The notes beneath the pieces were generated by a model that was not told the origin of the DNA, did not search any database, and worked only from the letters and a program-made list of their open reading frames with translations. From an uncultured Paraburkholderia sp. (lineage in GTDB: Bacteria > Pseudomonadota > Gammaproteobacteria > Burkholderiales > Burkholderiaceae): a DNA stretch of 64,000 bases. Positions 20,684-30,413 of the stretch are shown here, piece by piece; position 1 is the first letter of the stretch; each line of letters begins with the position of its first letter. The DNA lies in the NCBI GenBank assembly GCA_940747215.1, contig CALNWS010000002.1:62001-126000 (forward strand), written 5' to 3'. The translations under genes and the position numbers were made by a program.

Positions 20684-21370
20684 GTGCCGCGAATGGCCTG
20701 GCCGAAACCTTCGAGCAGCAGCGCGTCGATCCAGTCGACGGGACGCGAAGCTCGCCGCGACGCGGCCGCGTTCGCGTTCGCGATACATGGATTGCACGGC
20801 GGCGTCGACGGCCTCGGCACACGTCATGAGCGACGACCAGTCGCGCTTGCCGAACACTTTCGACACAACGCCGAGCAGCCGGCGCAAACAGGCCGCGCCG
20901 CTGCGCATAGTAAAAAAGCCGACGATCATCGCGCCGAGCACGCCCGTGGCGATCAGCATGGCGGTTTGCAGATCGTGCAGCGCGCCGTGCGCCGCATATG
21001 CGCCGAACAGCATCAACCCGCCGAGCGCGAACACGATCTGGGCTAGCGCCTGCGCCGTCGTGCTGACCGTGATCGCAGCAGCGGCGTCGCGCATGCGCAT
21101 GCCGCGCTGGGACAGTTGCCGCACCATCACCACCGGGCTGCCGATCTGGCCCGCCGGAAGAAGACTATTTTGACCGACTCGCCGATCCAGCGCGCGAACA
21201 GCGCGTCGCGCATCGTGAGATCGTGATGCACGCCGTCGCGGCGACGAGCACGAGGCCCCAGCCGGCTGCCATCAGCGTGGCGGCGACCGAGCCGAAACCC
21301 TGCCACGCGAGCAGGCCGACGAAGAGCGCCGTGCCGATCGACAGCAGAATGAGAATCTGACGGAAAACCT
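20684..21370 (-). pseudogene. Lysylphosphatidylglycerol-synthase-type membrane flippase remnant, 3' end lost
   Basis: Resembles UPF0104 / lysylphosphatidylglycerol synthase transmembrane proteins. Membrane segments are ILILLSIGTALFVGLLAW, AATLMAAGWGLVLVAA and AQIVFALGGLMLFGAYAA; the conserved motifs ALFARWIGESV, MVMVRQLSQRGMRMRDAA and WIDALLLEGFGQAIRG are present in shifted frames. After GQAIRG the next expected text (AAFAIPGALGVQEG) is absent and the frame runs into gamma-glutamyltransferase. Frameshifts lie near 21240, 21165 and 20760. Upstream its frame is continuous with the oxygenase. Probably an inner-membrane lipid translocator. Confidence 0.75.
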
Positions 21371-22106
21371 GACGGAAACCGAAGTACGCGATTGCGTCCT
21401 TCATGTTGGAGATGAAACGGCGCCACGGGCGCATGTTCGGATCGGTGACGTATTCGAACGTGAGCGACACGCGCATCTCGTTCGCGCCGGACGGCGTGAT
21501 GCGATGACGCAGCTTGTCGCCGTCGAAGAACACGAGGCTGCCCGGCGAATATTGCACCGAGCCCGGCTGATCCGGCACTTCCGGATTGCGCGTGTGCAGT
21601 TTGTATTCGAGGCGGCACGACGAGTCGTCGATCACGCCAAGCAGCAGCGGGTAGCGGTGGCCGTCGTAGTACGACGTATCGTAATGTCAGCCGATGTGGT
21701 CGTCCGGCCGTGTGTAGTCGGCCGTGTGTAGTAATACAGCGCGTATGCGTGCGGATCGTCGGCGGGCGAGACCTGGAGCTTGTCGCCGCTCAGTTGTTCC
21801 AGCCAGCCGATCAGTTCCTTCGAGCGATACAACTCGGCGATGAACGGCGCGAGGCGGTCGATCGTGTGACGGCTCACGCTGCCGCCCTGCTTGTGACCCG
21901 GCAGATAGTTGCGGTTCACTTCGTCGAGCAGCGAACGCGCGCTGTGAATGAGCTGCGCGGTGACTTCGGGCGCGAGGAAATCTTCGAGGTACAGGAATGC
22001 GCCCTGATCGTCGAAATCTTTACGCGGACCGCGCGGCGGCGAGCGAAGCTGCGGGGCGATCCATTGAAACCGGCGCGAACACGTCGTCCTGGGCGTGCAT
22101 ACTCAT
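21371..22106 (-). pseudogene. 2OG-Fe(II) oxygenase, broken
   Basis: Text includes VNRNYLPGHKQGGSVSRHTI, LSGDKLQVSPADDPHAYALY, then HYDTSYYDG-like sequence, SPGSLVFFDGDKLRHRITPS and EMRVSLTFEYV; HxD followed by a distal H and R is the pattern of Fe(II)/2-oxoglutarate oxygenases. A 14-bp tandem duplication (21705-21732), a TGA at 21687-21689 for Trp in IGWHYD, and a frameshift near 22040 break it. The start ATG at 22104-22106 overlaps the stop of the phosphatidyltransferase (ATGA), so the genes were coupled. Substrate unknown; a lipid headgroup or acyl chain is an inference from the neighbours. Confidence 0.72.
21705..21732. repeat. 14-bp tandem duplication in the oxygenase remnant
   Basis: CGGCCGTGTGTAGT is present twice in direct succession (21705-21718 and 21719-21732), shifting the frame directly before the metal-binding HxD segment. 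Confidence 0.9.
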
Positions 22107-22794
22107 TCGCTCGCCCACATCTGAGGAGTTTCGCTCGCAGCGGACGCAGTCACCACGGGACTAGCGGTGCGGCGCGCGATGCGCCAGTAGCCGAACACAA
22201 CCCATGCCGCGAAGAGCGGCGCGCCGATCGAAGCCGCCACGACGAACGGCAGCACGACGCTCGTGAGCGTGACGATGGGCAGCAGATACAGAACGTCTTC
22301 CGTTTCGAATCCACCGACGAACGCCTGTTTGGTGCCTGCCTTGCCCGCCATTTCCTCAATGCGCATGCGCAGGAAGAAGATCAGTGCGATCGCGACGCCC
22401 GCAAGTCCGCCAAGCCAGCCCGGCGCTACCTTGAGTCCGTCCATATGCAGCGAGCCCGTGCCGACGCCCATGCCGACGAACAGCATGACCGTGACGAGCG
22501 CGTCGCACGCGAAGTCGTAAACGCGAAGTCGTAAAAATGACCGATGCGGCTCGACTTGCCGCCGATGCGCGCGAGTTCGCCGTCCGTATGATCGACGAAG
22601 TTCGACAGCACGATGAGGAACGCGCCGGCGTTCGTCCAGGCGAACTCGCCGTGCGCGAGACACAGCGCGCCTGCGAGACCGATAAGGAGACGCAGCGTAG
22701 TGAGATGGTTAGGCGTCACCCACGTATTCACTAGCAGCGTGACGAGGCGGCGGGCGAGCCGCGCGTCCCAGGTTCTGGGCGGCGCAACGTTCAT
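22103..22794 (-). pseudogene. CDP-alcohol phosphatidyltransferase, broken inside the active-site motif
   Basis: The family motif D-G-x2-A-R-x8-G-x3-D-x3-D is fully recoverable: DGELARIGGKSSRIGHFYDF followed by A-C-D. The second half is split by a 14-bp tandem duplication at 22508-22535, so the current frame reads FYDFAFTTSRAT. The membrane segments VTLLVNTWVTPNHLTTLRLL, VMLFVGMGVGTGSLHM and LAGVAIALIFFLRMRI fit an integral membrane enzyme. The start at 22794 begins MNVAPPRTWDARLARR. It would transfer a phospho-alcohol from CDP to a polar acceptor. It is first of a minus-strand set with the oxygenase and flippase. Confidence 0.85.
22508..22535. repeat. 14-bp tandem duplication in the CDP-alcohol phosphatidyltransferase motif
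   Basis: CGCGAAGTCGTAAA occurs twice in tandem (22508-22521, 22522-22535). On the coding strand it repeats TTTACGACTTCGCG inside the catalytic motif. Confidence 0.92.
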
Positions 22795-23059
22795 TGGAGT
22801 TTGGGTCGCGAATTCATAACCCGGAAATATATACGGGAACGCAAAACCTTGCTTTCTCCCTTAACGTTTTCTGAAGGCTAAATCGTTACCGCCGTGTGGT
22901 GACCACCCTGCAAGTTTTGCTGAATGCGGATAAAGCGCGAATCTAGTCGCCCTTGCTGCGCCGGATCTACTTGATACGCAACGCCTTTTCGAACCACGAC
23001 GACGCGTCGCTGGGCGTTGCGAATACACTACATCGAATACGGTCCGCGGTTCATTGCTT

Positions 23060-23398
23060 ATGAAATGCTTTCTTTCTTCCGTCGTCCTGACACTTGCCGC
23101 CGCCTTGCCCTTCGGCGCACACGCCGCCGCGCTCGATACGCCCCTCACCTGCAATGAAAGCGGCTATCAGTTCATCGCCGACCTCGCACAGCAACAGTTG
23201 ATCGACCCGAAACCCACGCGCGTGGAGAATAATTCGATTAATGCGTTTTCGCCGGTGTCGGGCGCCGATCTGACGGCGTTTGGATTCCACGTGTTTGCGG
23301 TGGTCGGCTACGAGAAGGACGATCCGATGTTCCGCGTAGGCGACGGCGAACCGGTCGCCCGCTCGGCGTACGGCGTGGTGGTGTTCGGCGGCGAGTAA
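23060..23398 (+). CDS. Small exported protein of unknown function
   Basis: A complete 112-residue product with a clear Sec signal peptide: MKCFLSSVVLTLAAALPF then GAHAAALD, cleavage likely after AHA. The mature part is about 90 residues, has a single cysteine (TCNESGYQF) and ends SAYGVVVFGGE. ATG at 23060 is chosen; an in-frame TTG at 23054 would add two residues. The family is not recognised. It stands alone between the phosphatidyltransferase and DUF839 genes. Confidence 0.7.
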   Translation: MKCFLSSVVLTLAAALPFGAHAAALDTPLTCNESGYQFIADLAQQQLIDPKPTRVENNSINAFSPVSGADLTAFGFHVFAVVGYEKDDPMFRVGDGEPVARSAYGVVVFGGE

Positions 23399-23565
23399 GG
23401 TGCGGACCGCGCTGACCTAGGCGCGGCAGTACGGCCATCGTGCATCACGTTGCGCCACTCATCACCGCGATCTTCTGCAAGCGCAGTTGACGCGGTTGAA
23501 TCGGCGAACTCGTGGCGACGCGTGACGATGCGCCGCGCCGCCTCGTGTGATCCAGCCAGAGCTAC

Positions 23566-25548
23566 TTACAGTTTGATCGCAGCCGGGTCCGCGGTCAGAT
23601 AACCCACCGTCGCGCCGAAGCGGTCCTTGTAGTTGGCGCGCACGAGCGGATCGAGCGTCGATTGCACCTTGTTGTGCAACGGACTTTCCCAATCGCCGAC
23701 GTGCTGGAAGTTGCTCATCACGTACGTCCATCCGTTGATTTCGTCCACGGCGTGCAGACCCGTCGACTCCGCGCCCGACGGACACGACAGCACCCGCGCA
23801 AGCGTCTTCGTGTCGACGTTGTAAGCCCACAGGAAGTTGTTCACGTGCATGCCGCTGTCTTCGCCGATGAAGAGCGTGCGCAGCTTCTCGGAGAACTTCA
23901 GGTTGTCCGGATTGGCGATGCGGTCCGGATTAGCCGTGTTGCCGAGCGCATCGGCGGCCGACAGATCCTCGCTCACGAGCGCGACCGGCGCGGCCATGTC
24001 CATGGGCACCCAGTCGCTGTTGATCGCCACGCCGCCGCGGTCGCGCTGGCCGCCCTTCAGGTTCAGCGCGGAGACGGCGCCTGCGTTGATGGTTTTATCC
24101 ACGGCCACGTCGGTGGACGCCGCGTTGCCCTTCAACATCGACTTCTCGATCCGCGACATCACCGAGTAAAGCACCTTGTCCTTCGCGTTGACCGTCGTGC
24201 CTTCCAGTTTCGTGAAGCCCATGCTGCCGCCCGCGAGCGCCGCGCAGCGGTGCGTCTCGAGGAATGTCGCGGCCTGTGTCATGCCCGTCTTCACGCGAAT
24301 CCAGTTGAACGTGCCGTTGAAGTTGATCTTCGTGTAGGTGGCGTCGCCCGGACCTTTGGTCGCGACGTCCATGATGTCGGCCGCGGTCAGACGGTTCGCG
24401 AGCACCTCGATTTCGGCGCTGGTCGCGTGGCCCAGGTTGATCCACGAGAGCGTGGCCGAGCCCGCGCCGCTCGACGACACCTGCGTCCACTTCGCGACGT
24501 ACAGCGTGCCCGCCGAGAGATCGGCTTCGCGATCCGCGATGAACATGAAGAGACCGCCGTTGGTGACGTCGTCGCCCATCAGCACCGTGCGCTTGTCGGG
24601 CATCACCTGAATCAGCTCGTGCGAGATGCGGCCGAGGCAGTAGTGTTTTTTATCGTGTCCGTGCTGTCCGGATTGGCCGTGACTTCGGGCAGATGAACCA
24701 CATAGTGATACGGATTCGCCGTCGTCTCGTTGCCATACAGGCTGCGGCTGAAGCCCTTGAACTGGCTGTTGCTCGAAATCGTGGTAGCGTCCGGCTCGTA
24801 TTCTTCGCTCGACAGATGCGTGTTCCATGGCGACAGACTCGCGCCGCACGTGATCCACAAGCCGTGCGCCGACGACGTATCCACGTTCGAGTAGCCCACC
24901 AGCGTGAGCTTGCCGGTGGCCGGATCCTGATCGAGCGTGAGCACCGCGATCGGCTACGGCAACTGGCCGTACATCGACTTCAGGCTCTGGTCGCGCGTCG
25001 TGTATTCGAACTGGACGACCGCGAACACCGCATTGCCCTTCAGGCCCTTCACGGTCGGCTGATCGAGACGGATGAGCGACATGCCGTCCGGGCAATCCGA
25101 ATAGAACTGACGCTCCGCGTCCGCCACCGATTTGTCGATGATCGGCTGGTTGTCGATGTCGACGTAGCCTCCCGTGAGGATCGTGCCGCCCTTGATATTT
25201 GGCACCATGTCGCCCGTCACGAAGAACGGCTGATAGGCGAACTTGTAAGCGCGGCTGCTGCCGTTGCTCATCTGCACGGTAAGCGACGAAGCGACCGTGG
25301 TTTTCGCCATCGCGGCGGCGTCGGCGAGCGACGGCGCGACCATCGCGCCGAAAGCCGCCGAGACGAAGTTCGCCACGGGCTTCTCGGGCGTCGAGAGATC
25401 TTCGCTGCCGCCGCACGCGGTCAGCATCGAGGCCGTGGGCGAGCCCGCCCAATCGCAGCATCGGCGCGCCGACGAAAAGTTTCAGGGCTTTACGGCGGGA
25501 AGGGTCGAGCAGCTCGGCCATGTTGTCGTGATCCAGTTGCTCGGCCAT
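23566..25548 (-). pseudogene. DUF839/PhoX-like exported protein, TAG stop and frameshifts
   Basis: The sequence resembles DUF839 (PhoX-type phosphatase-related) proteins: a twin-Arg-like start SRRKALKLFVGAPMLRLGG, a lipoprotein-like LTACGGSEDLS in another frame, and late blocks DRIANPDNLKFSEKLRTLFI, GEDSGMHVNNFLWAYNVDT and HAVDEINGWTYVMSNFQHVG. TAG at 24954-24956 stands for an expected Trp (QLP-stop-PIAVL). Frameshifts lie near 25440 and 24640. The C-terminal 350 residues are open. An in-frame 27-bp duplication around 25512-25565 repeats the start region. Probably a periplasmic metal-dependent phosphoesterase; exact activity uncertain. Confidence 0.78.
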
Positions 25549-25565
25549 GTTGTCGTGATCCAGTT
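25512..25565. repeat. 27-bp in-frame tandem duplication at a start codon
   Basis: Two perfect 27-bp copies (25512-25538, 25539-25565) encode the repeated block QLDHDNMAE on the minus strand. The second, upstream copy duplicates the ATG, giving two possible starts. Confidence 0.92.
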
Positions 25566-25747
25566 TTCAGTAAGTAGTGTGGATGGATTCACAGCAGGCA
25601 CGCACACTGATCCGGAAACCGCATGGCTCACGCTCGCGCCGCTATGACGCGAGAATTCTATGAAGCGAATATGAAAGTATATTGACAGATTTTAGCAATA
25701 TTTCATTCGGCCCCCAGAAAGCCGGATGCCTTCCATCGTCGTATCCG

Positions 25748-26248
25748 TCAGCCCGGGCGACGGAAATCGTTTTCGACCCACGCCGAAGCGCTCGCCTTGC
25801 TCAGCTTGAAGCTGGGCGGTACCTGAACCTGTGCGATCTGTTCGCCGAACATGTCGAGCGCGGTGAGCAGCGCGTACGGTTCGTCTTCGTCGGGAATGAT
25901 GTCGAGCGTGATGTCGAGTTCGTCGTTGCCGTCCGCGCCCGGTACGCGCAGCGATTTGTGAAGCTGCGCGCGCAACTACTGTTCGTGCCGACGCAGCACT
26001 TCGGAGGCCGTCTTGACGAGCGTGTTGAACGCGGAGGTGTCGAGGGGTTTCGGGTCTTTCTTGTTGCGGCCCATCGTCCACGGGCCGACGAGCGCCGGTT
26101 CCGCTTCGCCGTCCTTGATCATTTCGATCGCCCAGCCGTCGTCGCGACACAGGCGATCTTCGTACACGGTTTCGGACTGTGTGTCGTCGTGGTCTTCTGC
26201 CGTGATGTCGAGTTCGGTGTCGGGCGAGGAGGAAGGCGTATCGGTCAT
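25748..26248 (-). pseudogene. Hypothetical acidic protein, one TAG stop
   Basis: A 166-residue reading beginning MTDTPSSSPDTELDITAEDH, very acidic at the N-terminus, with KPLDTSAFNTLVKTASEVLR, ADGNDELDITLDIIPDEDEP and a C-terminus ending AWVENDFRRPG. It is in one frame throughout except for TAG at 25976-25978 (RRHEQ-stop-LRAQLH), where Trp would fit. No signal peptide or membrane segment. The family is not recognised. A single change separates it from an intact gene, so it may be a recent loss. Confidence 0.65.
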
Positions 26249-26380
26249 TGCAGGGTTACTCACGGATTGCTCATGGGTTGCTTGCGGAAGACTTGCGTCG
26301 GCAAGGCAAAAATACTGATCGGATTTCAGGATTCTACCTGCCTCGCCCATCGCGACCGCGCATCTATGACATCCGGATAA

Positions 26381-26983
26381 GCCTCGCTACGCACTTCGAG
26401 TGTTTTCAACCGGTTTTCTTATTGCGACCTTCAAAGCGCCATTCCGATAGCCGCAATAATTTATTTCCACATTTAGTCGAACATTTAAGATCGCGTAAAA
26501 ATGGCGAAAAAACGCGACCCGAAGGCCGCATATAAAAGATGAAAAAGACCCTTGATCAAGGGTGGATTGAATCGTAAAATCCTAATGGCTATTGATGACA
26601 ATACCCGCTGGAAGGGTGCATTGCGAGAAGTGGAATGGAACCATCGCGCGTGCCGTACTGTCGCGCAAAAGCACGCCCTGTAAGCCTTACGAACATCGTC
26701 GCACTGCAACAACAACGCACTTATTGACACACGCCGCGCGCCCCCCAATCACATACGTATTTTTTCTTTATTTACCCACACTTACACAAATTCCCATTCA
26801 ATTCCGGAATCAAGAATTCGTTGTTTTATGATACGCGATTAATAATCCGAATGGCATCTTTAAACTTCGCTGCGAATCGTCAGACAGCCGGCGTAATTCA
26901 CGCAAGCTAGGCAATGGCCAACCGGAAGTCAGCACCAAAATGCGATTCTCAATGCACAGCTACAGCTTCGGAGTTATCCAGAC
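26381..26983. other. AT-rich 600-bp upstream region of the porin gene
   Basis: Markedly richer in A and T than its surroundings, with no convincing gene. It is the expected place of a long regulated porin leader. The element ACGCGATTAATAATCCG (26833-26849) recurs almost exactly at 53037-53053, also upstream of a porin-like remnant. No exact promoter boxes are assigned. Confidence 0.5.
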
Positions 26984-28131
26984 ATGAAAAAACTTCATCG
27001 CAGCAGGCCTCATGGGCGCATTCGCCATTTCCGCCCACGCGCAAAGCAGCGTGACGCTGTATGGCACGCTGGACGCCGGTCTCGTCTGCTCGAACAACCA
27101 AGGCGGCCATAGCAACTGGCAGCAGGGCAGCGGTTCGGTGTCGAACATCTACTTCGGCCTGCGCGGCAGCGAAGATTTCGGCGGCGGCCTGCATGCCATC
27201 TTCACGTTGGAAAACGGCTTCAACCTGAACAACGGCAAGTTTTCCGAGAACAGCACGATGCTCAACCGTCAGGCGTTCGTCGGGCTGAAGAGCGACCAGT
27301 AAGGTGCGCTGACGCTCGGCCGCCAGTACGACTCCGTGGTCGACTATCTCGCGCCGCTCTCCGAAGCCGGCGCAGGCTATGGCAACAACCTGGCCGCTCA
27401 CCCGTTCGACAACGACAACCTCGACAACTCGTTCTCGATCAAGAACGCCGTGAAGTACACGAGCGCGAACTACGCGGGCCTGAAGTTCGGCGGTTTGTAT
27501 GGCTTCAGCAATTCGGCCGGCCAGTTCTCGAATAATCGCGCATGGAGCGCAGGCGCTTCGTATGACAACGGTCCGTTGAGCGTCGCGGCCGCTTATCTGC
27601 AACTGAAGAACAAGTCGGGCAGCTCGAATCTGGCGGGTGCGGTCTCGCAAGGCGACGGCACGGCAGCCGTCGCGCCGAACCTGCAGCGCACGTTCGGCGC
27701 GGGCATGAATTACACATACGGACCGGCAACGGCAGGTTTCGTATACACTCACACGCAACTGGACGGCATCACCGGCGTGGACGTCGGCGGCGCAACGCTG
27801 CCCGGCGTGGCCGGCACCAACCTGCATCTAACTATGAGTTGAACGGCCGTATGCACTCACGCCGGCCGTGAGCCTCGCCGCGTCGTACACGTTCACCGAC
27901 GGCAAGATGTCGGGCTCGAACGGTTCGGGCGATCCGAAGTGGCACACGGTGTCGCTACAGGGCGACTACTCGCTCTCCAAGCGCACCGACGTGTATGTGG
28001 AAGGTGTCTATCAGCACGCATCCGGCGAGTTCGGCAACTTTGGCGCGAACGTCGCGGCGATCAATATGCTCGCGCCTTCGTCGACCGGCAACCAAGTTGC
28101 GGCGGCAGTCGGCCTGCGTCACCGCGTCTAA
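26984..28131 (+). pseudogene. Gram-negative trimeric porin, frameshifts and a stop
   Basis: Burkholderia-type OmpC-like porin: SSVTLYGTLDAGLVCSNNQG, YFGLRGSEDFGGGLHAIFTL, GALTLGRQYDSVVDYLAPL and DVYVEGVYQHASGEFGNF. The start ATG 26984 follows GGAG; in the signal peptide the A-run is shortened (MKK then LHRSR instead of TFIAAGLMGAF). TAA at 27301-27303 replaces an expected Tyr (SDQ-stop-GALTLG), and a frameshift near 27830 splits HLNYELNGRY. The protein ends GLRHRV rather than the usual GLRHRF, so the terminal Phe used for outer-membrane assembly is also changed. Confidence 0.92.
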
Positions 28132-28203
28132 GTTCGCATACAGCTTGTAGCAACGACTCACCGCGGTATCCGCAGGGCGAGCCATCCCTTCGCCTTGCAG
28201 TCC

Positions 28204-28240
28204 AACCCGCGCGCGACACAATCGCGTCGCGGGTTTTTTA
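28204..28240 (+). terminator. Rho-independent terminator after the porin
   Basis: A GC-rich hairpin (AACCCGC...GCGAC / GTCGCGGGTT with a small bulge) followed by a run of T. Confidence 0.8.
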
Positions 28241-28466
28241 TTGTGCCTGCTTTGCGCTTGCTCCGTGCTTTCTTGCACTCGATGCGTGTGCGATGCGGGC
28301 GTGACGACGCCACACCTCGCTGGGTATACTGGCCTCGTCCGCCATCGTCGACGGTACAGACGATAGCGGTTTCGTCGCGAAGCACGACGTTGCGCTGGAA
28401 GCGCGTCGCGCTTCGCTTGCGCCCCAAGTTCCCGCGCATCACCGGGGACGCCGACGACCGAACCCA

Positions 28467-28753
28467 ATGAAAAAATTCTTGCTGTTTGCTTCCACCGTCG
28501 CCACAAGCACCCTGCTCGTGGCATGCGGATCTTCCGGCCCCGCACGCGATGCCTCCGTGCCGCTCATGTATGTCTCTTCGGCACGCGCGCCTGCGTATCG
28601 CCGAGTGTCTCGGCAGCCGTCTGTCGCGCGTGCACATGTCACGTGTCGGCAGCGCGACCGAGATCGCCGTCGGCTCCGATTCGAACAACTCGTATTTCGT
28701 CACGCTGACGCCGTACAACGTAAGCGCGGCGCAATCACACTCGGTAACAACTC
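28467..28753 (+). pseudogene. Small lipoprotein, frameshifted
   Basis: Begins MKKFLLFASTVATSTLLVAC, a clear lipoprotein signal with lipobox LVAC and Cys at position 20. The frame shifts near 28575; plausible later text in another frame is LRIAECLGSRLSRVHMSRV then GSATEIAVGSDSNNSYFVTL. The family is not recognised. A strong terminator follows directly, consistent with a single-gene unit. Confidence 0.65.
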
Positions 28754-28755
28754 AC

Positions 28756-28797
28756 GCCGGCCTGCAACTTTTTAAGACTTGCAGCCGGCTATTTTTT
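28756..28797 (+). terminator. Rho-independent terminator after the lipoprotein
   Basis: Stem GCCGG-CTGCAA / TTGCAG-CCGGC (one bulged base, about 12-nt loop) followed by ATTTTTTAT. Confidence 0.85.
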
Positions 28798-28860
28798 ATC
28801 GATGCATCTGCGAAAATAGCCGCCCTCGTTCTTCATGCGGCCTGCGCCGCGAGCGTCAAT

Positions 28861-29391
28861 GGCATCCAGCAAAGCACATCACGCAACCGGTTTCGCAGCC
28901 GGCATCATCGCGGCGACGGTGGTCGCACGCATCGGCGGCGGTTCGCTTCATGTATCAGCATCTTACTGAGTTTCATTTGTTCATTGCCAGCGTGGCGGGC
29001 AGCACGGCGCCCGACTGGCTCGAAGTGGCGTGGTGGTCGCGCGCGCGGCGTTTATGGATCACACATCGCACGCTCACGCATTGTGGGGTATCGGTTGGGT
29101 TGGGCTGTGCTGCTTGCGGTGTCCTATCACTGGCTAGGTCATTCGATCTACGCAGCGCCGGCATTCGGCTTTGCGTGCGGCGGCCTCATGCATCTGTTCG
29201 CGGACTGACCGAATTCACTCGGCGTGCCGTGGATCGCCCGCCGGACGACATTCGTTGAACCTGTGGAATAGCGGACACTGCGATCTGATCGTGGGGCCGC
29301 GTCGTGGGCGGCCGCTTGGTACGTAGGCGAGCACATGCGGCTGCATGGCGCGCCGGCTGACGTGTTGCGGCAATATCTGAAGATCGGCTGA
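28861..29391 (+). pseudogene. YdjM-like membrane 'metal-dependent hydrolase', broken
   Basis: Starts MASSKAHHATGFAAGIIAAT with the early His pair typical of the family, then IASVAGSTAPDWLEVAWWS and WITHRTLTHC. Later text GHSIYAAPAFGFACGGLMHL reaches FAD and a TGA at 29206-29208 where Trp is expected (FADWPNSLGVPW), then continues WAAAWYVGEHMRLHG to a stop at 29389-29391. Frameshifts lie near 28965, 29090 and 29290. It is an integral membrane protein; the hydrolase activity is from family annotation only. Confidence 0.75.
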
Positions 29392-29423
29392 GCCGCTTTG
29401 ATAACGCAACACGCGCTGCGCTT

Positions 29424-30240
29424 TTACCGGATGGCCGCAGCGTAGTTGGCCGGCGTCACGCCGAGCAGCCGCACGAACGCTCGCGTCATGTGGCTTTGAT
29501 CGGCGAAACCTACTTGCACGGCGGCGTCCGCGAGCGTCGCACCGCGCGCAATCAACTGACGAGCAAGTACCACGCGACGCTGTATTCTGTACGCGTGCGG
29601 CGGCAACCCCATCTCCTGCGCGAAGCCACGCAGCGACAGGAAGCGGCTCATGTTCACGTCGGCCGCGAGATCGTCGTCGATGCGCATGCGTGCGCACACG
29701 ATCACGGACGATTGCGCATGACGTTGCAACGAAGTGCGCGACGTTGCTTGTAACGCGCGTGCGTTCGCAGCAGATAGCCGAGCAGATCGAGCAGCGCTTC
29801 GTCATTTACTTACGAGGTTGTCCGGCACGTGCGTCTTTTCAGGCAATTCCACCGCCACTGCAAAGAGCCGCTCAAACAGTTGATTCAGACGAAGGTCATG
29901 CGCAACCGGCTGCGTCAGTTCGATTTCGCGCCGCGCGATGTCGAACAGTTCGACCGCCGTCTCTTCGGCTAGCGAAGGTTCGAAGTAAAACATGCGCCAT
30001 GCGCGGCCACGTTCGTCGAGTGGGCTGCCGTCGTGCACTTCACCTGGATTGACCATGATGGCGTCGCTCGCGCGCTTCGACGACACCGCGTCCGCTCGCC
30101 GACCGATATCCGCTGCTCACGATCACGCCGACTCCGAAGCGATCGTGCGAATGACGGGGGAATGCATGCGCGGTAGCAGCCACGGTGGCCTCGACTCCGG
30201 CAATTGCGCATCGAGGCATGTGGACGCGGCCGCTCGGCAT
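29424..30240 (-). pseudogene. AraC family transcriptional regulator, frameshifted
   Basis: The C-terminal AraC double helix-turn-helix is open: LSLRGFAQEMGLPPHAYRIQ, LIARGATLADAAVQVGFADQ and SHMTRAFVRLLGVTPANY. The N-terminal cupin-like sensor is in other frames: HAFPRHSHDRFGVGVIVSSG and MVNPGEVHDGSPLDERGRAW. Frameshifts lie near 30080 and 29810. The target is not evident. Confidence 0.82.
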
Positions 30241-30413
30241 GGCTGGTTCTCGTCAGACGATCGGCACGCGCACCGATCCATCGCAGCGCATGCCGGATGT
30301 TCGACGCAGCGCATCATTCGCAAGCGGATCTGCAAGCGGATTGGCAAATGAACTCGCGAGCGCATCCGCCAACATCGATGTGAGCGAAGCGCACATGCCC
30401 GCGCGGCTCATCG

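Noticed and set aside
30320..30345. GCAAGCGGAT repeat as a tandem duplication
   Set aside because: The copies are imperfect and lie in non-coding DNA, so an origin by recent duplication cannot be argued.
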